A stretch of 64,000 nt of DNA. Origin: Chryseobacterium lactis. GTDB lineage: Bacteria; Bacteroidota; Bacteroidia; Flavobacteriales; Weeksellaceae. The notes beneath the pieces were generated by a model that had not been told where the DNA came from, ran no database searches, and worked only from the letters and a program-made list of their open reading frames with translations. The translations under genes were made by a program, and so were the position numbers. Every line of letters starts with the position of its first letter. Position 1 is the stretch's first letter. Of this stretch, positions 18,994-26,435 are shown in pieces. The stretch is from positions 1,674,001 to 1,738,000 of the forward strand of contig NZ_CP033924.1 of assembly GCF_003815875.1 (NCBI RefSeq), read 5' to 3'.

Positions 18994-20304
18994 TTATGAA
19001 ATGGTTTTTCTTCCTATACTTTTATAATAAAATCCGTTCTGTTCAGGGATTTCAAGCGGATACATATTCCTTCCATCAAAAATAGCCTTATTTTTCATCT
19101 TTTTAGCAATAAGTTCAAAATTAGGATTTTTGAATTCCGGCCATTCTGTAGAGATAAATAACGCATCTGCATCTTCAAGGGCATCATACATTCCTTTAGC
19201 ATACTGTATTTTGTCACCAAGAAGTTTTTTCACATTGCTTTCTGCAACTGCGTCATACGCTATAACTTGTGCTCCTTTCTCCAGAAGAAGAGCGATATTG
19301 TCTAAAGAAGAAGCTTCTCTGATATCATCCGTGTTCGCTTTGAAAGCAAGTCCCCACATGGCGATCTTCTTGCCTGCGATACTTCCTCCAAAATATTTTT
19401 CAATTTCTGAGATAAGAATTACTTTCTGAGCCGTATTTACATTTTCTGTAGCTTCCAGGATCTGAAAATTGAAATCTTCCTGCTTTCCGGACTTTATAAG
19501 TGCTTTTACATCTTTAGGGAAACAGCTTCCGCCATATCCGATTCCCGGGAATAAGAACCTGTGGCCGATTCTGTCATCGCTTCCCATTCCTAATCTTACT
19601 TTATCTACATCTGCTCCAACTTTTTCACAATAGTTGGCAATCTCATTCATAAAAGTAATCTTTACGGCTAAAAATGAGTTCGAAGCATATTTGGTAAGCT
19701 CGGATGACTTTTCATCCATGAAAATAATAGGAATCCCCGTATTGGTAAACGGCTGATAGATTTTTGACATAATATCTTTAGCTCTGTCAGAACTTGCGCC
19801 AACTACCACTCTCGAAGGATTCATCGAATCTTCTACTGCAAAACCTTCTCTCAGGAATTCCGGATTGGAAACCACATCAAAGGGAATATTTGTTTTCGAA
19901 GAAATGACTTCTCGTACTCTGTCGGCAGTTCCTACCGGTACTGTGCTTTTATTGACAATGACTTTGTATTCCGTCATCATCTCACCAATATCGTTGGAAA
20001 CCTTTAATACATAAGAAAGGTCTGCTGAGCCGTCCTCTCCGGGAGGCGTGGGTAAAGCCAGGTAAATAACTTCGCTTTTATCTAAAGCTTCTTTTAAATT
20101 GGTCGTGAAAAATAATCTTTCGGACTGAATGTTTCTCAGAAACATTTCTTCAAGGTTCGGCTCATAGATGGGAACAACGCCGTTTTTCATACCTTCTACT
20201 TTCTTTTCATCAATATCAACACAGTATACTGAATTGCCAAGTTCTGCAAGGGTAGTTCCTGTCACTAATCCTACATAACCTGTTCCTACAATCGTTATAT
20301 TCAA
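18994..20304 (-). CDS. ugd: UDP-glucose 6-dehydrogenase
   Basis: A 436-residue enzyme. The N-terminal GTGYVGLVTG nucleotide-binding loop (7-16) is followed by PTPPGEDGSADLSYV near 85-99 and NKSTVPVGT near 118-126. The catalytic cysteine is at about C261 in GYGGSCFPKD. The C-terminal domain holds GLAFKANTDDIREA. It oxidises UDP-glucose to UDP-glucuronate with two NAD, so the glycan may also contain an acidic sugar. It is the first gene of the minus-strand polysaccharide locus and is divergent from rimP. Confidence 0.95.
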   Translation of the reverse strand: MNITIVGTGYVGLVTGTTLAELGNSVYCVDIDEKKVEGMKNGVVPIYEPNLEEMFLRNIQSERLFFTTNLKEALDKSEVIYLALPTPPGEDGSADLSYVLKVSNDIGEMMTEYKVIVNKSTVPVGTADRVREVISSKTNIPFDVVSNPEFLREGFAVEDSMNPSRVVVGASSDRAKDIMSKIYQPFTNTGIPIIFMDEKSSELTKYASNSFLAVKITFMNEIANYCEKVGADVDKVRLGMGSDDRIGHRFLFPGIGYGGSCFPKDVKALIKSGKQEDFNFQILEATENVNTAQKVILISEIEKYFGGSIAGKKIAMWGLAFKANTDDIREASSLDNIALLLEKGAQVIAYDAVAESNVKKLLGDKIQYAKGMYDALEDADALFISTEWPEFKNPNFELIAKKMKNKAIFDGRNMYPLEIPEQNGFYYKSIGRKTIS

Positions 20305-20329
20305 AATGTTTGTTTTTAAAATTCAGAAA

Positions 20330-20337
20330 CAAAAATA
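20330..20337 (-). promoter_or_regulatory. -7 promoter element upstream of ugd
   Basis: On the minus strand this reads TATTTTTG, an exact TAnnTTTG match, 26 bp upstream of the ugd ATG. It is a plausible start for the ugd-rmlB-rmlA transcript. A clear -33 TTG is not seen at the usual spacing. Confidence 0.4.
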
Positions 20338-20410
20338 ATAAAAATACTTTCATATACTTCTTTAAATTATTGTAAAAGAATTTCCTTCTATTTACTTGAT
20401 AATAAGATAA

Positions 20411-20442
20411 TTTTGCATTTTTAGAAAAAATGCGTATATTTG
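20411..20442 (+). promoter_or_regulatory. promoter of rimP-nusA-infB
   Basis: TTTTG at 20411-20415, a 19-nt spacer, then TATATTTG at 20435-20442: a near-ideal Bacteroidota promoter. Transcription should start near 20449. The ATG at 20430, which opens a longer reading frame into rimP, lies inside this promoter and therefore cannot be the start codon. Confidence 0.75.
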
Positions 20443-20466
20443 CATTGGATTTACGGGAAAAATGGG

Positions 20467-20491
20467 AAGGCTTCGGAAGAAAGCCTTTTTT
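20467..20491 (+). promoter_or_regulatory. rimP leader hairpin with U-run (possible attenuator)
   Basis: A perfect 7-bp stem (AAGGCTT / AAGCCTT) with a 7-nt loop is followed by TTTT. It lies in the leader between the promoter and the rimP ATG at 20517. The shape is that of a Rho-independent terminator. In this position it would act as an attenuator or leader control element for the operon. Confidence 0.6.
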
Positions 20492-20516
20492 CGTACTGGT
20501 AAATCAAGATAAAAAT

Positions 20517-20984
20517 ATGGAGTTTAGAAAAAGAATTGAAGAATTATTAAATGAATTCCTTGAGACCAGAAAAGATCTGTTTCTTATTGATCTTAAGATT
20601 TCTGCAGGGGATGATATTACAGTGATTTTAGATGGTGATAATGGAGTTTCTTTGCAGGATTGCCTCGATGCAAGCCGTGCTGTAGAATTCAATATGGATC
20701 GTGAAGAACATGACTTCAGCCTTCAGGTAATGTCGGCCGGTTTGAGCGAACCATTAGCCACACCAAGACAGTTCAATAAAAACTTGGGAAGAGAAATTGA
20801 GGTAATGCTGGAGGATTCTTCTAAGATTGAAGGGGAATTGTCAAAAGTAGATGATGAGAAGATCACTCTTGTTTTACGTTACCGAAAGCCGAAAGATATC
20901 GGAAAAGGAAAGGTAGATGTGGAGGAGGAGAAGGAAATTCCTTACTCTGAGATCAAAAAAGCATTAGTAGTAATTAAATTTTAA
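20517..20984 (+). CDS. rimP: ribosome maturation factor RimP
   Basis: A 155-residue RimP from the ATG at 20517 (MEFRKRIEELLNEFL). The longer frame from 20430 is rejected because it runs through the promoter and leader hairpin, and 155 residues is the normal family length. DITVILDGDNGVSLQDCLDASR near 42-63 and LQVMSAGLSEPL near 76-87 are the family signature (usually VSSPGL...PL). The C-terminal half has the Sm-like barrel (GREIEVMLED). It assists 30S subunit maturation. It is the first gene of rimP-nusA-infB, with nusA 17 bp downstream. Confidence 0.93.
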   Translation: MEFRKRIEELLNEFLETRKDLFLIDLKISAGDDITVILDGDNGVSLQDCLDASRAVEFNMDREEHDFSLQVMSAGLSEPLATPRQFNKNLGREIEVMLEDSSKIEGELSKVDDEKITLVLRYRKPKDIGKGKVDVEEEKEIPYSEIKKALVVIKF

Positions 20985-21001
20985 AAAAGAAAAAAGAATA
21001 G

Positions 21002-22237
21002 ATGGATAATATAGCGTTGATTGAATCCTTTGGTGATTTTAAAGACGAAAAGGGGATCAGTAAAATTGATCTTATGGCAATTATTGAGGATTCACTGAAG
21101 ACACTTTTGAGAAAAAGATTCGATTCAGACGACCATTTTGATGTAATTGTAAACCCGGATAAAGGAGATTTTCAGATATTTTTAAATAAAACAATCGTTG
21201 AGGACGAAATGTCTGAGGACGATGACCTGGAAATTGAAATTTCTGAGGCAAAGAAAATTGATCCTACCTTCGAAGTAGGTGAAGACTTTACCATGGAAAT
21301 TCCTGTTGCTCAGTTGGGAAGAAGAAATATTCTTACCCTGAAGCAAATCCTGGCTACAAAACTTCAGGAGCATAATAATGCAATGCTATATGAGCAATTC
21401 AGAGATAAGATTGGAGAGATTGTAGTAGGAGAAATCCACCATATCCGTCACAAGCACGTGATTTTGCTTGATGATGAAGGAAACGAATTTATCTTGCCAA
21501 AAGAAAACCAGATCCCATCCGATTTCTTTAAAAAGGGAGAGAATATCAGAGCTATTGTTGAAACAGTAGACTTTAAAGGTTCTAAACCACAAATTATTAT
21601 TTCCAGAACTGCGCCTAAGTTCCTAGAGAAGTTATTAGAGCTGGAAATTCCTGAGATCCAGGATGGAACAATCATGCTGAAAAAAGTAGTGAGAATTCCT
21701 GGAGAAAAGGCGAAGATTGCAGTAGATGCTTATGATGACAGAATTGATCCTGTTGGAGCTTGTGTTGGAGTAAAAGGATCCAGAATTCATGGCGTTGTAA
21801 GAGAGTTGAGAAATGAGAACATCGATGTTATTCAGTGGTCTAAAAACCCTGAGATTTTGGTGAAGAGAGCTTTAGGAAATGTGACAGTTAATAAAATTGA
21901 CATTAACGAGGATCAAAACTATGCATTAGTATATACTCCTGTTGAAGAAATTTCTAAAGTGATTGGAAAACAAGGACAGAATATCAGACTGGCTTCTTGG
22001 TTGTCAGGATATGAAATTGATGTATACAGAGAGTCCAGCGAGGATGACGATGTTGAATTAAGAGAATTCAACGATGATATCGAGCAGTGGATTTTGGATG
22101 AATTTAAGAAAGTAGGATTAACTACTGCAAAATCTGTATTGGATAAAGAGACGGAAAGTCTTTTAAATATGGTTGACCTTGAAGAGGAAACTATCGAGGA
22201 GGTGAAGCGTATTCTGAGAGAAGAATTTGAAGATTAA
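21002..22237 (+). CDS. nusA: transcription termination/antitermination protein NusA
   Basis: A 411-residue NusA of the short Bacteroidota form. The N-terminal RNA polymerase-binding domain (~1-130) is followed by an S1 domain (GEIVVGEIHHIRHKHVIL near 139 onward). Two KH domains follow: DPVGACVGVKGSRIHGVVREL near 249-269 and EISKVIGKQGQNIRLASWL near 316-334, the latter with the GKQGQN loop. The C-terminus is acidic. It controls pausing, termination and antitermination, and in this operon order could feed back on the leader hairpin upstream of rimP. It is followed by infB after 78 bp with no promoter or terminator seen. Confidence 0.96.
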   Translation: MDNIALIESFGDFKDEKGISKIDLMAIIEDSLKTLLRKRFDSDDHFDVIVNPDKGDFQIFLNKTIVEDEMSEDDDLEIEISEAKKIDPTFEVGEDFTMEIPVAQLGRRNILTLKQILATKLQEHNNAMLYEQFRDKIGEIVVGEIHHIRHKHVILLDDEGNEFILPKENQIPSDFFKKGENIRAIVETVDFKGSKPQIIISRTAPKFLEKLLELEIPEIQDGTIMLKKVVRIPGEKAKIAVDAYDDRIDPVGACVGVKGSRIHGVVRELRNENIDVIQWSKNPEILVKRALGNVTVNKIDINEDQNYALVYTPVEEISKVIGKQGQNIRLASWLSGYEIDVYRESSEDDDVELREFNDDIEQWILDEFKKVGLTTAKSVLDKETESLLNMVDLEEETIEEVKRILREEFED

Positions 22238-22315
22238 GATTTTAAATAAATTTTAATAAACAGTAAAAAGAAAATACTTTAATTTTAAGAATTAAAAAAA
22301 CAGTAAATAATATAA

Positions 22316-25276
22316 ATGCCAAAAATTAGATTAAATAAAGCGGTTAAGGAATTCAACATTTCGATGTCCAGATTAGTAGAGTTTTTACAATCAAGGGGAT
22401 TTGAGGTTGAAAGCAATCCTAACGCTCAATTGGAAGAAGCGGCATATTCTGCATTGGAAGCTGAGTTTGCTAAAGATGGCGAACAAAGAAAAGCTTCCCA
22501 TGAGGTGGTGATCACTAAAGTTCCGGAAGAAAAACTGGAAATTGAAGAAAAGAAAACCCCTGAAGTGATAAGAGCTAAAGCAAATAAACCAGAAACTAAA
22601 ATTTTAGGTAAAATAGATCTAGAACCTAAACCTGAGGTTGAAGAAACCCCTGCTGCTCCTGTAGCGACACCGGTTGAAGAAAAGAAAGAAGAAATCGTGA
22701 AAGAAGAGCCGGAAGTTAAAGCAACTCCTGAAAAGCAGGAATTTAAAGTTTTGGATAAAATTGATTTGTCTCAGATAGAATCTAGAAATAGACCTGTGAA
22801 AAAAGACAAGCCAAAAGTGGAGGAGAAAAAAGAAGAAATAAAAGCTGTGGAACCAGTAAAAGAAACTCCTAAACCGGTAGTGGTGGAAGAGAAAAAAGTA
22901 GAAACTCCAAAAGTGGAAGCTGAGCCGGAATCTCAGGAACCACAGAAAATTGAGACAGTGTATCAGAAACTTGACGGTCCTAAGATCGTTGGGGAAAAGA
23001 TTGACTTAACTCAATTTGCACCAAAACCAGGTTCTGGAGCAAAAAAGAAAAGAAAAAGAATTGAGAAACCCGGAGGCCCGAATAACCAACAAGGAGGACA
23101 AGGCCAGGGGAATAATCAAAATTCAGGAAATAATAACCAGGGTGGTCAAGGCCAAGGAAACCGTCAGAATAATAATGGTGGTGGACAAGGTGGAAACCGT
23201 CAGGGACAAGGTGGTCAAGGAAATCGTCCACAAGGTCAGGGAGGTCCTGGAGGAAACCGTTTCGGAAATAACCAGGGTGGTGGAAACCGTCCGGGTGGCC
23301 AAGGTGGCGGCTTCAAGAAAGGAGGTCCGAACAACAACAGACCTGGTCAAAGAGTAATGCCTGTTGAGTTAACCGACGAGCAAGTTAAAAACCAGATCAA
23401 GGAAACATTAGAAAAGCTTACTAATAAAGGAGGTAAATCTAAATCTGCAAAACACAGAAAAGATAAAAGAACTTTCCGTAGAGAACAGGATGAGCGTCAG
23501 CAAGAGCTAGAAGCACAAGACAGAACTCTTAAAGTAACGGAATTCATCACAGTAGGTGAATTGGCGAGCTTAATGAATGTTTCTCCAACTGAAGTAATCT
23601 CTGCTTGTTTCTCACTTGGGGTAATGGTTACCATGAACCAAAGATTAGAAGCTGATACCTTATTATTGGTAGCAGATGAATTCGGATATAAAATTGAATT
23701 CTCAGATGCTGATCTTGAAGAAACGGACAACGAAGAAGAAATCGATAACGAAGAAGATCTTGTATCAAGAGCTCCAATCGTTACGGTAATGGGACACGTT
23801 GACCACGGTAAGACTTCATTGCTTGACTACATTAGAAAAACCAATGTAATCGCTGGTGAATCCGGAGGAATTACACAGCACATCGGTGCATATAACGTGA
23901 AATTGGAAAATGGTCAGAGAATTACATTCTTAGATACACCAGGTCACGAAGCCTTTACAGCGATGAGAGCCAGAGGTGCTCAGATCACGGATATTGCAAT
24001 TATTGTAATTGCAGCTGATGATGATGTGATGCCTCAGACGAGAGAAGCAATTTCTCACGCACAGGCAGCTGGAGTACCAATGATTATTGCATTGAACAAA
24101 GTAGATAGACCAAGTGCAAACCCTGATAACATCAGACAACAGCTTTCCGGGATGAATATCCTGGTTGAAGAATGGGGTGGAAATGTTCAGGCGCAGGAAA
24201 TTTCTGCAAAATTTGGTAATAATATGGACGTTCTATTGGAGAAAGTATTACTTCAGGCAGAAATGCTTGATTTAAAAGCTAATCCGGATAGAAATGCCCA
24301 GGGAGTTGTTATTGAAGCTTCACTAGATAAAGGAAGAGGATATGTTGCCACTATGTTGGTACAAACAGGTACTCTGAAAGTTGGTGATTATGTAGTTGCC
24401 GGGAAGAACCACGGTAAGGTAAAAGCTATGCTTGATGAAAGAGGAAGAAACCTTACAGAAGCAGGACCATCTATTCCTGTAACAATTCTAGGTTTAGACG
24501 GAGCGCCTACAGCAGGTGATAAGTTTAAGGTTTATGAAGATGAAAGTGAGGGTAAAACTATTGCAAATAAGAGAGAGCAGCTTCAAAGAGAACTTTCTAT
24601 CAGAACTAAGAAGCATACAACGCTTGAAGAGTTGGGTAGAAGAATTGCTCTTGGTGATTTCAAAGAATTGAACATTATCCTTAAAGGTGACGTGGATGGT
24701 TCTGTTGAAGCACTATCAGATCAGTTACAGAGATTGTCTACTGCGGAGATTAATGTAAATATCCTTCATAAAGGAGTAGGTCAGATCACTGAATCTGATG
24801 TTAACTTAGCTGCGGCATCTGACGCAATTATCATCGGATTTAACGTAAGAGCCGGTGCTAATGCTAAAGATCTTGCAGACAGAGAAGAGATTGAAATCAG
24901 AAATTACTCTGTAATCTATGCTGCGATCGAAGAAGTGAAGGAAGCTATGGAAGGTATGCTTTCTCCTGAAATTAAAGAACAGGTAATTGGTAATGTTGAG
25001 ATCAGAGAGGTCTTTAAAATCTCTAAGGTTGGTACCATTGCAGGTTGTATGGTTCTTTCAGGAAAAGTAGCCAGAAACTCTAAAGTAAGAGTACTGAGAG
25101 ACGGTATTGTTAAGTTTGACGGAGAGCTTGAAAGCTTGAAGCGTTTCAAAGATGATGTGAAGGAAGTAACGAAAGGTTACGAATGTGGTCTGAACCTGAA
25201 AGGTTATAACGATATTGAAATCGGTGATATTCTTGAAGTATACGAAGAAGTAGCTGTTAAGAAAAAGTTGAAGTAA
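22316..25276 (+). CDS. infB: translation initiation factor IF-2
   Basis: A 986-residue IF-2. A small N-terminal IF2_N domain ([20 protein letters not shown]) is followed by about 220 residues rich in Lys, Glu and Pro. Residues ~252-345 are almost entirely Gly, Asn, Gln and Arg. The GTPase begins near 485 with G1 GHVDHGKT at 493-500. DTPGHEAF (G3) and NKVD (G4) follow, then the beta-barrel and C-terminal fMet-tRNA-binding domains. It positions initiator tRNA on the 30S subunit. The Gly/Asn/Gln/Arg block is longer and purer than in many phyla but of a type common in Bacteroidota. A perfect terminator follows at 25293. Confidence 0.97.
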   Translation: MPKIRLNKAVKEFNISMSRLVEFLQSRGFEVESNPNAQLEEAAYSALEAEFAKDGEQRKASHEVVITKVPEEKLEIEEKKTPEVIRAKANKPETKILGKIDLEPKPEVEETPAAPVATPVEEKKEEIVKEEPEVKATPEKQEFKVLDKIDLSQIESRNRPVKKDKPKVEEKKEEIKAVEPVKETPKPVVVEEKKVETPKVEAEPESQEPQKIETVYQKLDGPKIVGEKIDLTQFAPKPGSGAKKKRKRIEKPGGPNNQQGGQGQGNNQNSGNNNQGGQGQGNRQNNNGGGQGGNRQGQGGQGNRPQGQGGPGGNRFGNNQGGGNRPGGQGGGFKKGGPNNNRPGQRVMPVELTDEQVKNQIKETLEKLTNKGGKSKSAKHRKDKRTFRREQDERQQELEAQDRTLKVTEFITVGELASLMNVSPTEVISACFSLGVMVTMNQRLEADTLLLVADEFGYKIEFSDADLEETDNEEEIDNEEDLVSRAPIVTVMGHVDHGKTSLLDYIRKTNVIAGESGGITQHIGAYNVKLENGQRITFLDTPGHEAFTAMRARGAQITDIAIIVIAADDDVMPQTREAISHAQAAGVPMIIALNKVDRPSANPDNIRQQLSGMNILVEEWGGNVQAQEISAKFGNNMDVLLEKVLLQAEMLDLKANPDRNAQGVVIEASLDKGRGYVATMLVQTGTLKVGDYVVAGKNHGKVKAMLDERGRNLTEAGPSIPVTILGLDGAPTAGDKFKVYEDESEGKTIANKREQLQRELSIRTKKHTTLEELGRRIALGDFKELNIILKGDVDGSVEALSDQLQRLSTAEINVNILHKGVGQITESDVNLAAASDAIIIGFNVRAGANAKDLADREEIEIRNYSVIYAAIEEVKEAMEGMLSPEIKEQVIGNVEIREVFKISKVGTIAGCMVLSGKVARNSKVRVLRDGIVKFDGELESLKRFKDDVKEVTKGYECGLNLKGYNDIEIGDILEVYEEVAVKKKLK

Positions 25277-25292
25277 TATTCAAATAAATATA

Positions 25293-25327
25293 AAATAAGC
25301 CGTCTCATTGAGACGGCTTATTTTTTT
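25293..25327 (+). terminator. Rho-independent terminator after infB
   Basis: A 14-bp perfect stem (25293-25306 with 25310-25323) around a 3-nt loop, followed by TTTT. It ends the rimP-nusA-infB transcript. The minus-strand reading is also followed by T-rich sequence, so it may serve the convergent gene at 25365 too. Confidence 0.92.
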
Positions 25328-25364
25328 GTAAATATTTCAGTTAATCAAATAGAATTGTTTGTTT

Positions 25365-26048
25365 CTAGTTTTGATTAAGGAAAGTGACTAATTTAATTAA
25401 ATCTTCATCTTTATCAAACTTGATTTTATTAGACTTGAAGAATGTTGTTAAAGGTTCTTTTTTGTCTGAGAATTGTTCGATAATCTCTTTCTGATTTTTA
25501 GGTTTCTTAATGAATCCTTTTTCTGTTTTGATGTAATAAACAGGATCCAATGTTTTAAATGTAGCTGGTTTATCGCTTGCATAACCATTAGGTGCAGGGA
25601 CAAAGTCAATAAATCTTGTCTTTACCTTTTTGTATAAGGTATTTTTGCCATTGGCAAGTTCGTAAAAGTATCCGCTTAATTCGTCTGAAGTATCTAATAA
25701 AACTAATGTTTGCTTTGGAGACGCAATTTCTATTCTTCCATATTCCTGACTCTTAGGAAGTGCTAAAACTTTATCATCTTTTTTGAACTCAATTTCGTCA
25801 TTATAACTATTATATCTTACAAGAGTTTGTTGATCGCTAGTTCCGGAAATTTTAGATTTCACGAAATTTTTATCAGGATAGGGAGTTCCTAAAATGTCAT
25901 CATAACTTAAAGTTTTCCCTGAAGCAGACTGAAGGGTATAATAGATTCCTTGGTTGCTTGATACAGGGGTGTTTTGAGAAACTATACTTTGTTGTGCGAA
26001 ACTGAAAAGATTGGCGAGTAAGAATGTGGATGTGATAATTTTTTTCAT
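25365..26048 (-). CDS. secreted protein of unknown function
   Basis: A 227-residue protein with a Sec signal peptide (KKIITSTFLLANLFSFAQQ, cleavage after about residue 19). The mature part is rich in Lys, Asp and aromatic residues, with no motif I recognise and no Cys. Several regularly spaced hydrophobic and charged stretches suggest a beta-rich fold. There is no T9SS sorting tail and no lipobox, so it is probably periplasmic. It stands alone, convergent with infB and divergent from the SusCD pair. A TACATTTG -7 element lies 35 bp upstream of the ATG. Confidence 0.75.
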   Translation of the reverse strand: MKKIITSTFLLANLFSFAQQSIVSQNTPVSSNQGIYYTLQSASGKTLSYDDILGTPYPDKNFVKSKISGTSDQQTLVRYNSYNDEIEFKKDDKVLALPKSQEYGRIEIASPKQTLVLLDTSDELSGYFYELANGKNTLYKKVKTRFIDFVPAPNGYASDKPATFKTLDPVYYIKTEKGFIKKPKNQKEIIEQFSDKKEPLTTFFKSNKIKFDKDEDLIKLVTFLNQN

Positions 26049-26082
26049 TGTAGTATGATTTATTAATTTTTTTATTCTTTGC

Positions 26083-26090
26083 CAAATGTA
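26083..26090 (-). promoter_or_regulatory. -7 element for the secreted-protein gene
   Basis: On the minus strand this reads TACATTTG, an exact TAnnTTTG match, 35 bp upstream of the start codon at 26048. No clear TTG is found at the -33 position. The rest of the 387-bp gap to the SusC-like gene is AT-rich and carries that gene's promoter on the other strand. Confidence 0.45.
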
Positions 26091-26375
26091 TAAATATATT
26101 GTTGTAAATAGTTGATATGTTTACTGTTTTTTTTGCTTTTAGGCGTTTATATAGTAATAAAAGTGTTAAAATGCAACTGCTTGTATAAATATTTAATTTA
26201 GATTGATTATAAATAAAAAAATATCAATTATATCGGAACTGTTAAATTTGTGTTTTTCTCCTGATTAATGTGAATTTTAATAAATGAAAACTGGAGAATA
26301 TTATGAATTCTTTTATGTGTTGTTTGGACTTTATAGTGTATTGTAAATGTGAACTGTACGTATTGGTTTAAAAAA

Positions 26376-26407
26376 TTTGCAAGTGTTAATATTTATTAAC
26401 ATATTTG
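26376..26407 (+). promoter_or_regulatory. promoter of SusCD pair 1 with internal dyad
   Basis: TTTG at 26376-26379, a 20-nt spacer, then CATATTTG at 26400-26407, which differs from TAnnTTTG only in its first base. Inside the spacer lies a perfect dyad, TGTTAATA-TT-TATTAACA (26384-26401), touching the -7 box. The layout suggests a regulator that binds over the promoter. Confidence 0.55.
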
Positions 26408-26435
26408 CGATTAAAATATATTAAAATTTGTTAAT

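Noticed and set aside
20430..20516. An upstream ATG that would extend rimP by 29 residues
   Set aside because: The stretch contains a good promoter (-7 box TATATTTG) and a leader hairpin, and the shorter protein has the normal RimP length.
23016..23357. A 113-residue plus-strand frame and opposite frames inside infB
   Set aside because: They are other-frame readings of the Gly/Asn/Gln-rich repeat of IF-2; low complexity explains the open frames.
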